From Rhizomucor pusillus (taxonomy: Eukaryota > Mucoromycota > Mucoromycetes > Mucorales > Lichtheimiaceae), in NCBI GenBank assembly GCA_900175165.2, contig FWWN02000627.1, forward strand, positions 361,971 to 425,970: a stretch of DNA of 64,000 bases, written 5' to 3'. Positions 38,501 through 49,654 of the stretch are shown here, piece by piece. How positions within the stretch are numbered: the stretch's first letter is position 1; every line of letters begins with the position of its first letter. The notes under the pieces were generated by a model. The model had not been told where the DNA came from and searched no databases. It saw only the letters and a program-made list of their open reading frames with translations. The translations under genes and the position numbers were made by a program.

Positions 38501-38819
38501 TACGCAGGCCCTCTGCTGAGTATGTGAAGGATTCTCCAATTTCATGAGGTGATCTAACTCTGGAATAGATATGGTGCTCGGCGTAGGCATTTCTTCAGCT
38601 TATCAGGCTTTCAAAACTGGTCATCCGTATGAGCTGGACATTGCGCCGTCGATTCTCGTTTCATGCTCAGGACTTATAACAGTGTTGCTCAGTACGCTCG
38701 TAGTGGTGAATCTGAACGGCTATGTTATCAACAAGGGCCTTGGGTGGTGGATGATCATTGTCTATTCAACGTGCTGCTTGATTAATGTATTATTGGAATG
38801 TGACGTGTTCAAAAGATAA
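35579..38819 (+). CDS. CaCA-family cation/Ca2+ exchanger (NCLX/SLC24A6-like)
   Basis: Membrane antiporter exchanging Ca2+ for Na+, K+ or H+. Exons: 35579-35728, 35790-35918, 36068-36125, 36187-36236, 36304-36362, 36438-36820, 36900-37165, 37259-38108, 38172-38519, 38569-38819; 847 aa. Signal/TM start MKQNNRQLALVAVLCFVSF; lumenal CSFVERHADQCAF. Alpha-1 repeat: DFFCPNLQTISSKLQLSES, then AGVTILAFGNGSPDLFSTFSA. Alpha-2 repeat (about residues 722-755): ISDAIMGLTIFALGNSVGDL. Between the halves lies a long Ser/Thr-rich cytosolic loop (about 300 residues) beginning after an acidic dileucine signal (ETSRLL). The intron 36126-36186 must begin with GC (T|GCAAGT), because only that restores DFFCPNL. The ion used and the membrane are not determinable; NCLX-type alpha repeats suggest Ca2+. 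Confidence 0.92.
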
Positions 38820-38962
38820 AAACAAAAGTTGACTTTGCATGCAATGCAATCTTGCTAATTTTATATATCTTGCGCGGATGATATGGAAAGAGGAAATATC
38901 TACATGGATTTGGATTTTCCGTTACATGAATGTGTAATAAGTATAATAAGATAATTGTAAGA
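38820..38962. terminator. Short convergent 3' region
   Basis: Only 143 bp separate the stops of the exchanger (+) and the kinase (-). It is A/T-rich with ATAATAAGTATAATAAG at 38934-38950, so the transcripts probably overlap or terminate back to back. Confidence 0.4.
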
Positions 38963-40391
38963 TTAAGCAGCAGTTTGTTGGCTCTGGTACGTTGTTGTAG
39001 GTGAAAAAACGAGAGTGCTTTCATCGTCGTCGCCTAGCTGAGTGTCGTATCTAACTGCGTTGTTCAGCTTTGCAGAATACTGTAACTGTTGTTCGAGCAT
39101 ATTCTTCTTTTCATAATCAAAGGGTAGAAAGCGTTCTTCCATGATCTGCATCCAACGAGCTTCCTCAGTGACACAAGGCTGTTGTTGTTCCGGTTGCGTT
39201 CGTTTCCGTGACGACCTCAAGGGTGGATCTTCAAGCAGGATTTCTTCGATCTCGTGGACAGCATCAAAGTTTAGCATTTTACTCTAAAGAGCATGCATCA
39301 GTATCTTGATAATTAACATCGATGTTACTCTCTGCATTCTTTCTTACATCTGGCTTGAACGGCGGGACGGATTGTTTGCGTTCCAGCGCTATCCAATCCA
39401 TGCCTTGAAACCAGCTGTGTGACTGTATACCGACGAGTCCCTCGGGTCCGCATCCGAGCCTGCGGTTTGGCGACTTTTCTAGCAGCTACAAAAAGGGAAG
39501 AGTAAAGGAGAGATTAGTCCGAGTATATAATACAAGGAGTTGGATTTTTTTACCCCTGAGAGGAACTGGATGCAGTCGTCGGAAACAAGCTCATAAGCAT
39601 TTAGCGGGAACCTGAGTGGCTGATGTAATACAGCGTCCGTGTATTCCTCAGCAGTCTTGCCATGGAAGGGTCGTTCTCCAAATAGCAACTCATATGCTGA
39701 GACACCGAGACTCCACCAGTCGACGGTTGTTGAGTAGCCCTGCTTGCTCAGTATTTCTGGCGCCATGTATGCGGTGGTGCCTGCACTCGAGTACCGCAAC
39801 GGTCGCTTATCTGTGAAAATCGCAGCTACGTTGAAATCGGATAGGTGCGCGTGCCCTTGATCATCCAGCAAAATGTTATCTGGCTTAATATCTCGATGTG
39901 CTATCCGTCGGCGATGCAAGTAGCTCAACGAAAGACTAATCTCAGCAACGTAGAACCGCACTTGCAGTTCACTCAGTCGCTTTTCACGCTCCAACAGAAA
40001 CCGCAGATCTCCTCCCAACATGAGATCCAGTGCCATGTACAGCGTGTCGTCATCTTGGAACGCGTACCGTAGATTCACAATGAGCGGGTGGTTGATGCGC
40101 TCCAGTAGTCGGCGCTCGCCAATGACATTATTGACCGCTTTGCGCTGTATACACTTTGTCTTGTCGATATATTTCAGGGCGTACTCTTTGTTCGTATGTT
40201 TGTGCCGCACTATCCGTACTTTTCCAAACGAGCCTTTGCCGATGGCTCGTGACAGATAAAAATGTTTTAACTGTGCCTCTAATTAATGGGGTGTGTGTGT
40301 AAATACACATGCCATATAATTTGTCGTGCCTTGTGTATAACTAACCTTCATTTCTAAAATCGATCTCGGATTTACAGCATACACCTCCCAT
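38963..40391 (-). CDS. AGC-group Ser/Thr kinase of the STK32/YANK type
   Basis: Exons (minus): 40391-40346, 40278-39554, 39485-39348, 39283-38963; 409 aa. The N-terminus MGGVCCKSE is a consensus N-myristoylation signal (Gly2) with two adjacent cysteines for palmitoylation, so membrane attachment is likely. Kinase motifs: GKGSFGKV loop, YALKYIDK (catalytic Lys), HRDIKPDN, then SDFNVAA in place of DFG, a substitution typical of the YANK family as I recall it, TTAYMAPE, and DWWSLGVSAYELLFG. The AGC-like extension WFQGMDWIALERKQSVPPFK ends the domain. The C-terminal 100 residues are charged and hydrophilic with a Gln-rich end. Substrates unknown. Confidence 0.9.
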
Positions 40392-42243
40392 GTTGTGTTT
40401 TACTCTGTGGGAAAAAGGAGGACAAAGAAGAAGAGAGAAAAAGAGAGAGAGAGAAAGAAGAGCGAAAAGGTTTGTCGGTACGACAATGGGATATTTCTCT
40501 CTCCTCCTCCTGCTCCTCCTCCCCACAACAGTACGGATCACAGAAACAAGTTGTCGTTCGTCGCGTGTTTCGGAAACAGGTCCGGATGTTTCATGTCAAT
40601 TTCCAGCCCCCGGTTCCCCTTTCATCGTTTGTTCATATTCTAAACTTGCTGTTCCCAATTCCTTTCTTCGGGCTTATTTCTTTCAAGGGATAGGCGCGCA
40701 TGTGTGTGTGTGTGTGTGTGTGAAGAAGCATTCGTAAAACCGATCTTCTGTGACTTTTTTCAGAGGGCAGGAATGGCAAGTGCATAAGTGCACAAAGCTG
40801 CAGGTCCCAAAAATGAGTTTGGTGCAACGTGCCTGAGTTTCACTCATTTTCTTCCCAATTTGATGCTACTGCAACTATCATCGTCCGCCGATATATTAAG
40901 ATTTTCATTGGCTTTCACTTCCAAATTGACAAATCTTTCAAACAGCTACTCTCTGTTCAGCAAAGGAAAACAGGAATGGGTATTATTCGTTGCCGTAAAC
41001 ATGCGAGTCTTGAAGGATTCTACTCTAGCTTGTTCCTGGAAGGCTACTAATTGGTGGGCACGAGGTATGTATGCAGCGAAACATTAGACCTCAAAGTTCC
41101 AAGTCATGCTTGCCACTATACTTAGGTCACCGAAGTTTTCCCGTTTACCGAGACCCTTCGCTTGTATTTGCAGCTCTGAAGGAAAAGGCAGCAACAGCAG
41201 GAGGAATAAGATTGCTATCCTTGATTTATCCTTGGTTTATGTACTTGAATCGCAGTGTAGTAAACTCCAGAAAGGACGTTACAGTAGAATTGTTGTTTGT
41301 ATGCATGCAACTTTGTGGATCACCATGCTGTGAGCTCGATCCTTGATCGTACATGGCGTGTTTCAAAATGCTGTGAAACCAGAAATCCACGTAATTCGGA
41401 AGCTTGGCTTAGAGCGGGTACAGTGGCGTGCTAGGTGCACTGCTTCGCTGTCCTGCCATGCACTTCAATTGTGACAAAAGTTAGGGTCTCGGCTTATCGC
41501 AAAGTCGAATGGCCACGATTTCCCACCCAGTAAAGTGCTTCTCCCTGCCTCTGATGTTTATTGGAACGCACGTAGCGTAGTATAGATATGTTGAGACTTT
41601 TTAAAAGACTAGAGAGAGATAACAATCGTCCTTGGTTTCTTTGCTGTGTCTGAGTTGATCAGCATTGCCATTTGTGTAATCGAGAAAAACTCGCCGAAAA
41701 AGGCATCTCCATGTCCACGTGAGAAATCGCCTTTCAAGACGCTAACACCGAATGTTACATTTTTAGCAGAGTAGCAAGCAGAGTAGCAACTGAAACATCG
41801 TTCATGAGACCCCATTCTCAAGAAAACCAAGAAGAGTTTTTGCTGGGAAGATTGCTATAGTGCAAAACTCCAAATGATACTCAAACCTAACGACAATGAT
41901 GAAAGCAATCCAGGATTGTCGTTTTTCGTCGCGCGAAAACAGTGAATGGATGTTTGTTTAGAAAACTTAGCCCCTAAGATCCTCGGCTTTCTTTGGAAGG
42001 GGAGAATTCTTGCTATCCGTAACCTGCGAATCCGTACAAGTTCACATGGATGCATCAGATATTAGGCGGTTCGAGGATTTACCATGATTGAGAAGTTTGT
42101 CTGTTTCTTTCACACACAAGACTTGTACAAGAATCCCTTACCTCTTGCATCAAATCCGTTACCATGCAAACTACTATAGCCAATCAAGGTAAAAAAAAAT
42201 GGGCGAGTGAATGAGATGCAGCATTTTAGGAATTGGATATTTA
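40392..42243. other. Gene-poor intergenic block with (TG)11
   Basis: 1.85 kb between the kinase and SLC1. 40420-40460 is purine-rich (GAGAGA). A (TG)11 tract runs 40701-40722. Overlapping frames at 40788-41346 (plus) and 41609-42055 (minus) are interrupted and not recognisable; they may be old insertions but no transposase motif is visible. Confidence 0.4.
40701..40722. repeat. (TG)11 microsatellite
   Basis: Perfect dinucleotide run of 22 bp in noncoding sequence upstream of the kinase. Confidence 0.95.
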
Positions 42244-43177
42244 TTATTTGAGCTTCTTGGTGTCGGATGCGGATGGTAGTGGTGGCGTGACAGAGATTTC
42301 TTTGAGTGTTGAGAGCATTTGTTCCCGGACAGCATTGCTTAACTTATTAATGGATTCGGAGTCTTCATGAACGTCTTGGGTATCAATAGGTGGAAGCACC
42401 TTGATTTTGACCGTTCCAGAATGGAAACGTTTAGCTTTGGAGTTGTAAAGATGGTTGTAATTGGCGATGACAATGGGCACAATCGGTACACGAGCTTGCA
42501 CTGCCATATAGAATGCGCCTTTCTTAAACGGCAAGAGATCAACAGTAGAAGCATGGCCTCGAGTGCCTTCAGGGAATAACCAAACGCTTATCTAGTTTTG
42601 ACAAATGTCATCCTTCATGTTAGCTAGCTGCCCCTCCATCCCTCTTTCCACCCGCAGGTTGCAGCGCTTCTGTCTTACCTGTTTGTCGTGAATATCTTGA
42701 GCAGCCTGTTTAGCTTCCTTGATGGCACTGTCTCGGTTTTTCCGATCCAAGAAAATCGCTTTGCTCAATGTCACTGAAAGGGTGGTGGATTACGAATTTA
42801 ATACGGCGTTCTATCATTTTCCTTCATCACTACTTACTATACCAGCCAAGGAACGGATAATATTTGATAGCCTTCTTAGCAACCACCGAGGTCGCTTTGG
42901 GGAAAATGCTCGCCATAAACAGCACGTCCATGCTGGATTGGTGATTGCATACGAACACAGCGGGTGAGTTTCTGTTCAGGTACTCTTCACCTTCGACGGA
43001 TACGGAGACGCCGAGCAGAAAGCCTGCGATGTGATAGTACAGTCGTGCGACGGACCAGTTGATCAAATGGGTCTTGCCAAACAGGGGAAGCGTAAGAGAC
43101 GCGAAAACACCGTACATTGCAATAATTCCAAGAAGAATGGTTGACACTACCGAACGGTAATAGAAACCACCACGCAT
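42244..43177 (-). CDS. SLC1: 1-acyl-sn-glycerol-3-phosphate acyltransferase (LPAAT)
   Basis: Acylates lysophosphatidate at sn-2 to give phosphatidate, at the ER or lipid droplets. Exons (minus): 43177-42838, 42773-42679, 42591-42244; 260 aa. N-terminal TM (VVSTILLGIIAMYGVFASL), then GKTHLINWSVARLYYHI. Acyltransferase block I NHQSSMD (His79, Asp84), block II FLDRKNRDSAI, block III VWLFPEGTRGHASTVDLLPF with KKGAFYMAVQ, block IV VPIVPIVIANYNHLY. The start at MRGGFYYRSV aligns with the yeast Slc1 start; an in-frame stretch upstream to about 43250 is open but without ATG. Introns are 64 and 87 bp. Confidence 0.93.
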
Positions 43178-45175
43178 ACGGTACAATGCCGAGAAAGCTA
43201 CAGGAAGGACAGCCCATGCAGCCCAATGCACACGGGTGAGTGCCGTACCTTGACAAGGACACGAAACAAAATCTTGTCAGGGCAAATCGCCAGCCATTTT
43301 GGTTTGCCTTTCTCACTTACTCAAGTCATTCATTCTGTTGTTTCTCACCCAGTCGAGTAAATAAAGATATAAAGATTGCTGACGACGGACACTGGCAGAA
43401 TTCATGCAAGTTTATAACAGGAATAAAAAGCTCAAGATTTGGGGCCAAAAAATTAAAGTAATGCTTAATAGACTTGCATGTGAAGATGATTGACGTCCCC
43501 CTCTTCCACAAAGTTCCGCGGATACGCTGCATCCAATCTGAGCTGGCGAGCATCCTGACAGCCATCCATTCTTTTGCAATATTTCGACACTGATGGCAAA
43601 ATCATAAGCTATGTACATTTCTTCATATAGCAGTGAATATTTCAGCATTTCATCTGTCATCTGGAATATCTCTCAGGGCAAATCTTCGGCCGACAATGAT
43701 GCTTAATAACACGGTCCTTAACAACAGCTGACAATTAGTACCGTGTTAACAGCGAATTCATATCTCCTATCCATATATTCCTTCATGTTTGACTGCCAAC
43801 GGATGCCTTGAGAGAAAGTATATATTGCAATGATGCCATACAGTAGAAAACAGGAAATATCAATGGTGTCAGTGCTTTACCGAAAAATTGAGAAGTAGCT
43901 ATTGTATGCTGACTTTTCAGTGATGTCGAAAGACTTTGGATACAGTAATTTCAAGGGCTATATGATATATCTTTCACATGTTTATTGTAAGTCTTGTTCA
44001 CGTATTCGACTTTCAGAACTTGTATTAGCGCATGTGCATGCATTTGTCGGACGTCGCCGATAGAGCGACGCCAAAGACTTCACGTTCTCTTGCTTGAGAT
44101 CAATGCGTTTTGGCGTCGCACAAGTTCTATTACGTAGTCGGGATGGTCACCGTGGGCGACGCGAAGGTGGCAGACTCGACAATTGCATACGAGATTGCGC
44201 TTGCCTCTAATAAATCAAAAGCAACTTGTCAATCTCGCAATGGATCCATGACAATATAACACCATCGTTCCTTTTAGAGGTACTGTCGATATTCCTTTGT
44301 TACCGTTGAATAGACATAACTATACAAAGTAGGATTCTACTTGCTTTTCCATGCATGCCTGATTGTTTGCACTTGGCAGGAGCAGAAATTGGATATTGTT
44401 TCCACTTTTAACTTTCATGTCAAGTGTCCTTGTAAAGATAACCTTGTTCAAATTTATGCTGGAATTTGACGTCCATTGATTCTCAGTAAGCTACTCTTTT
44501 AGCACATATCCGCCAACGGGCATTGGACTATGGTACTGACAGTTGAGTACTCTATTTTGGTATGTTAGAATGGTATGCAAGCTTACAAGCTGATTCTGCA
44601 GAAGTCTACAGAACAAAGTAGAGCAATGCTGCTTCAGTGAAAGAGTGTGAATGCTCATAGAATAGCCTAAAAAGATACTGTAGTTGAATCTGCTGCGCTC
44701 GTAGCTGGAGCTAGCCAATAGATAGGACGAGCAAGTATTAACCTAGAAATGCACCCACAGTGAATGCTTGTTGCGAGGGAATGGCGCCGGAACGACTGGA
44801 GCAAGATTCGATTTTATAACACGTAAGGAGAAGAGTCCATCGAGATGCACTAGCGATCAATCGTTTGCATCTTGAAGACTTATTCAACGATATATCTTAT
44901 CGTTATCAGATGCTTTTCCATGGATTGTTGTGTTTACAAGTGCAAAAATGGGCATTGTTCTGCGGAATTTCGGGGCATCATCCAAGCGGGATGAGCGCCC
45001 CTTCCAAAATAACGGAAAACCCCATTGTCGACTGATATCCTCCGACCGACGTCTCTTTCCAACTCACACAGCAAACCAGACGACACAAAAAGAAGCTCGA
45101 ATCGGTCTTGGGTTTCAAAGAGGCTAACTCTGACTCATTTCGAACAACTCTAAAGACTCTTGCGTATACACGCCA
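43178..45175. other. Gene-poor intergenic block
   Basis: 2.0 kb between SLC1 (-) and the CABLES-like gene (+). Frames at 43412-43660 and 44491-44718 show no domain. A GC-rich inverted repeat lies at 44065-44119. Sequence from 44880 to 45175 is the likely promoter and 5' UTR of the cyclin-like gene. Confidence 0.4.
44065..44119. repeat. Perfect 11-bp inverted repeat
   Basis: GCGACGCCAAA at 44065-44075 is matched by TTTGGCGTCGC at 44109-44119, with a 33-nt spacer. Related GTCGCC and GGCGACGCG words flank it. It could fold as a hairpin or be a pair of factor sites; no gene context explains it. Confidence 0.55.
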
Positions 45176-46785
45176 ATGGGAACGACGAAAAGTCGTAAAT
45201 CCAGGCGTAACAATTCTAGACCAGCTGCGTACACCTTCCTATCCAATATCACACTCGGCAATGAAAATGAGCAGAATCACAAAAACACAAACTCTGCTGG
45301 AGACAAAGACATTAATTACACCTTACCTACAGCGCACGAATCCATCGCGGAAAATGCAGGTCTGTTGTGCGCGCTGGTGGGGGAAAATGGGGAGATTTTC
45401 AAGTGGCATTAACATACTTTGTCACAAGCTGGATCTCTCGTATCTACCGACAGCAACCTTTCGTACATGGATAACCACAACGAAGCTCAAACCGCCCTAC
45501 GCACCGATGCCCAACAACGAACCTCTGCATCTATGGCAGCCGCGCCATCCCTTATGACGACGGGCCCCAGTGCACCGCCGCCGAATAACCAGCCTAGGAG
45601 AAGGTGGTCGGTGGAAAGTGACGATCAAGTACAGCATCACAAATTGACAAGAGAAGACAGCGAGCGTCCGATTGCTTCTGAAAAGATAAAAAAGAAATCT
45701 CACCATGCTGACAAGGAAAGCATGACCTTCATGTCTGTCATTCGATACTACACCGAGAAAATTCGGCAGACTGCAAGTAGAAATAAGACGGACGAGAGCG
45801 TTAATCGCGGCTACGTGCATCAGCAGCTGACCAGCAATGACAACAACAAGCGACGCCCTGCACAGTCGTATGCACAGTTCCTCGTACCATCCTATTCGCT
45901 CATGCATAGCGACATGCCGCCTGACACCAATGCATACGATCCCTACTTTCTCGATAACGATTCCTACAGCAAATTCACTCTTTTATCGAGCTCACAGGTA
46001 AACTATACTTTCCTCCTCGTTGGAGGATCATGCGGATCTCATTGCCGGATCAACAGGGTACATCCTCTGGACAAGCGATGCGGCCATCAGAAGTAAAACG
46101 AGAACTTAATGAACAGTTTCGGCTTGCACATCCGGAAATCATGCCTGAAATCACACTTAGTAAAATACGTTCTATCAAAAATCATTTGGTGGAAATTGGC
46201 AAGGCAGTCGATCTGGAAATATCAAGCGTGGCACATGCATTTGTGTATTTCGAAAAACTAGTCATTAAGGTGCGGCTGCCACGTTTCTCTGCTATACACA
46301 GACGAATCTGTTAACTGTTATTGTTTAGAATGTTGTGACCAAGAGAAATCGCAAACTGATTGCTGCATGCTGCTTGTTCCTTGCAACCAAGATCAATGAG
46401 CCCAAAGGAACATGGTTTGAGCCACTGTTTGATGTAAGGAGCAGCAGATCATCTGCTTTTAATTTGACGAAATGAGAAAAGGACAGAGTATAAAGTAGAA
46501 ACTGACACTATTGTTCCTGTTATCGCTGCAGGCCATTGACGATGAGCTGGATGTGCATTCCAAGGAAGTTCGGGAGCACGAATTCGCCGTCTTTGCAGAT
46601 CTTGAGTTTAATCTTTACATCCCCAACCGGGAATTCATGCCACATTTTGAACGGATATTCCAGCATTTAGGTAATATAACCTCCCTACACATTGCAGACA
46701 AGCTTGTGCTCACCATTACCATGCGATTGCAGAATACAAAACCATCGAAGAATATCTCGGTTCATCAGATTTCTACATGAATTAA
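45176..46785 (+). CDS. CABLES-like cyclin-box protein
   Basis: Exons: 45176-45359, 45429-45997, 46057-46269, 46329-46433, 46532-46670, 46733-46785; 420 aa. The N-terminus holds RPAAYTFLSNITLGNE, which matches the FLTNISLDG signature of animal CABLES proteins. A Ser/Asn/Gln-rich middle leads to SYAQFLVPSYSLMHSD and YDPYFLDN, also CABLES-like. The C-terminal cyclin fold reads MRPSEVKRELNEQFRLAHPE, ITLSKIRSIKNHLVEIGKAV, VAHAFVYFEKLVIKNVVTKR, LIAACCLFLATKINEPKG, and VREHEFAVFADLEFNLYIP. Human CABLES1/2 link CDKs to other kinases and to cell-cycle control; a similar adaptor role here is inference. The last intron (46671-46732) was spliced because it gives a compact end (EYKTIEEYLGSSDFYMN); unspliced, the frame ends at 46780 with a different tail. 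Confidence 0.88.
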
Positions 46786-46951
46786 TAATTAGAAATAAGC
46801 GTTTACATGCAAAGGAAAAAGACTTTATACAATCTTGATTGTTATCGAATTTTTGATTTTATGTTGCTTACAAATTGGGAGATTCAAGGTGAAAGAGAAA
46901 AAGGGGAAAAAGTATTAGCGTATGGTACAAAAAATTATGTGCTTGTATGTC
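46786..46951. terminator. Short convergent 3' region
   Basis: 166 bp between the stop of the CABLES-like gene (+) and the stop of the NIPA gene (-), A/T-rich. No gene. Confidence 0.4.
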
Positions 46952-48878
46952 CTAATTAATTCGAGGGTTATGTACGTTGGTATCTGAAGTGCGAGAAGGC
47001 AATTCTCCAGGATGCCATTTTCGCATGATATTGTTTGAGTGTGATTTCCATTTATCCCAGCATCGTGTTATCCAATGCTTTTCTCTCGGTAGCGGTTGTC
47101 TCTGAAAGGTGCACTGACTATTGCTAGGTTCAGCTATCACAGAGGAAGGTGCAATTCCCGTAGTTAAAAGTGAAGGTGAGGAGGATGTTGTCATGAGTGC
47201 TTTCTGTTTTTCGTCTCTCGCGGATGGCCATGAACGGTTGCTGTGCTGATAATAGAATATCTGCAGCTCTTGCTGCTGGGTGTTCCCTCCAAGTCTATCC
47301 TCTCTTCTTCTTCTCTCTACATCATTGTTTCCATCTGTGTTGTCGCCGTCGTCGTCTTCATCGTTGTCTTGTTCACTTGCGTGCCTGTGGTTCGATGGAT
47401 CAGGTTTTGAGCTTAATAAATAGACGCCATATATAAGAACGCCGATCCCGATAAAGACGAGCGCAATGGCCCAGCCGGGATAGTTGCCAATCTCGTCGAG
47501 GTAGATAATGGTGTTTACTAATCCAAGGGCTGTGTATGTGCCGTAAAAAACTGGTACGACAACGACGGATGTATACAATTTCAAGGCTGTGTTGAGACAA
47601 TAAACCTACAGCGACGTTAGCCAAGTGATTTCAAAACCAATGTATCATTTACACCGCGAGAAAGCAATGTCGAACCTGCCTGCAACACAGCTGTCATAAC
47701 CAATGCTAATAGAATGAAGCGGCTTGTATTATCAGTAAATTGATTGACTTGGGAGTTGACGGAGAGTGTGAATAATTTAACACTAGGACACAGACATGTA
47801 AGTCTTTCTTGCCTGATCGTTACTGGTATACAAAGTTTTACCCGCTCTTTGCAAGCAGCAGAGTTTCGCTTGCAAGCATACCACCTTCCAAACTGAACAT
47901 GAGACCGACAATGCGGCGCATATGTTTTGGCTTTATGCCCACGAACAATTGGCTGTTTCGTTTCTTGGAGTCGTCCGATAAAATATATCGCGACCAGATC
48001 GCGAATACGAGACCGGAAAAGGTCAGGATATTGAGTGCGCTGAAATAGATGATGAAAATAGGCCGAGTAAATAATTGTTTCAAGTTCTCGAGAGATATCG
48101 TGCTTTCGGCTGGAAAAGATAGTTTAGGTAAGTAAAGCATTGTGACATAGTGAAATATCTCTTTCTGCTTCTTTTTGTCAATGATTTCATAACTTACGAT
48201 CCCGGCCATTGTACATGCCGCCAAATACGACAATCCATATCACTGACGCAACAACAACAAAGGTGCCAAGAACGTCTTGCCTCGTGATTTTTGTGCCGAC
48301 AAGTATTTTTGCAAAGACAAAGTTGTAAATCAGCGCAACACTGCCTAGCGGAGCGACCCACTAAGAAATGCCGATTAAGACGATTTTGTGGCCCCCCCCT
48401 TTTTTTCATCCCCAGCAGACCAGCATGAAATTATCTTGTACCTGTGTTTTGAGGTAGTCTATCAATGGAGAATGAATGAGTTAAGGGATTAGATCACAAA
48501 TAAAGGATAAACAAAGAATTGATATTTGGGGGTGGGTGATTAGAGAATGAGGAGGAAGAGGGGGATGATACTAACTCAGTGCAATGGTGCTACCAATGAC
48601 CTGACTGGCAATGTACGTCGATAGCCCAAGGTGCCACAAAGGCCGGTAGCAATCTCTCCGCCGCTGGCTGGCCGGCTTTTGCGCTTCTTTGACGTGGTCC
48701 AACTTTAGTAAATTGAGACCAAGTGCGTCCAAAAACGAGGCGGCTTTAAAAAATAGTAAAGAATCGTTGTGTATGTCAGCAACCCAATACCGTTCAATCG
48801 TAACGACAGACTGGAGAACTCACCCAGGGAGACAAATATGCCAATGACGAAGTTGACGACGGAATCTTCGCCAGCCAT
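46952..48878 (-). CDS. NIPA-family magnesium transporter
   Basis: Multi-span Mg2+ transporter of the NIPA/DUF803 group. Exons (minus): 48878-48824, 48743-48576, 48458-48442, 48360-48198, 48109-47842, 47782-47680, 47605-46952; 475 aa. Visible family segments: FVIGIFVSLAASFLDALGLN, LWHLGLSTYIASQVIGS, NYLKTQWVAPLGSVALIYN, FAKILVGTKITRQDVLGT, TAVLQVYCLNTALKLYTSVV, PVFYGTYTALGL, and a final TM WAIALVFIGIGVLIYGVYLL. The tail of about 150 residues is hydrophilic with an Asp/Asn-rich stretch. Exon 3 is only 17 nt (NYLKTQ). Intron 47606-47679 starts CAG|GCAGGT, a GC-AG intron required by the conserved LQVYCLN junction. Confidence 0.92.
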
Positions 48879-49654
48879 ATGAATGAGGACAGAGAATGTG
48901 TGGAAGGGTAGAAAGCAGAAAAAGAAAAAGAAATGTATACGTAAGAAAAGAAGAAGTGAACAGAATATTGAACGGAAAAGGGAGACAAGGGATATTCAAA
49001 TACGTTTGCTGCTGGTGCTGGTGCTGCCGTATCTTTTTGGGTAGCATCTGTCTTCTAGCCAAGCTGCATATAACATACATGAACACTGATCTCATCCTTT
49101 CTTCTTTATTATGCAGAAAAATAGCCAAGCACGCGCATCTCCCAAGGCATCCAGCATGTTATCTCTCTTTTTCTTCCTTGGCGGACAGCAGCAGCAGCAG
49201 CAACAATGCTTCAATTTTCTGCAAAGAAGAACGCCCATGCAGGCTCATTTTGATGACATCCTTGCGCTGCAGATCAAGCAGGGAAATAATCTTTTGAACT
49301 ATAAATATGGTAAAATTCGACAACGACCTTCACGTTCCAATAGGTGCTGCATTGCTCACGAAAAAGAAACCAATTTCGTATTGGTGATCATCGTTGATAC
49401 AGTCAATTTTGTTTTCCTTTTTTCATCATCATCGTCAACAACATCATCAACGTTAATCGAGTAAAGAGTAATACTTGTCCGAATATTATCTGTAAGGTGG
49501 AGAGTGCAGGTGTGTACGCGCGGGAGAGATAGAGTGAGAGAAATTTTGTAAAATATCTGGGTAAAGCGAGGGAATGGTGGTGACAATAGAGCAGTGGATG
49601 TGATAGATTTGTAGAACGATCAAGGAAGGACTTTGTGATTAATTGGTATTATTA
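48879..49654. other. Intergenic, NIPA promoter side and RhoGAP 3' side
   Basis: 776 bp. A plus-strand frame at 49111-49464 starts MQKNSQARASPKASSMLSLF, has seven glutamines (CAG run near 49188-49205), and continues DDILALQIKQGNNLLNYKYG before a possible donor at about 49310. It could be a small gene on the opposite strand, but without a recognisable domain I leave it as a candidate. Confidence 0.4.

Noticed and set aside
40788..42055. Overlapping frames on both strands between the kinase and SLC1 as a transposon
   Set aside because: No transposase, reverse transcriptase or terminal repeat motif could be found; frames are short and contradictory.
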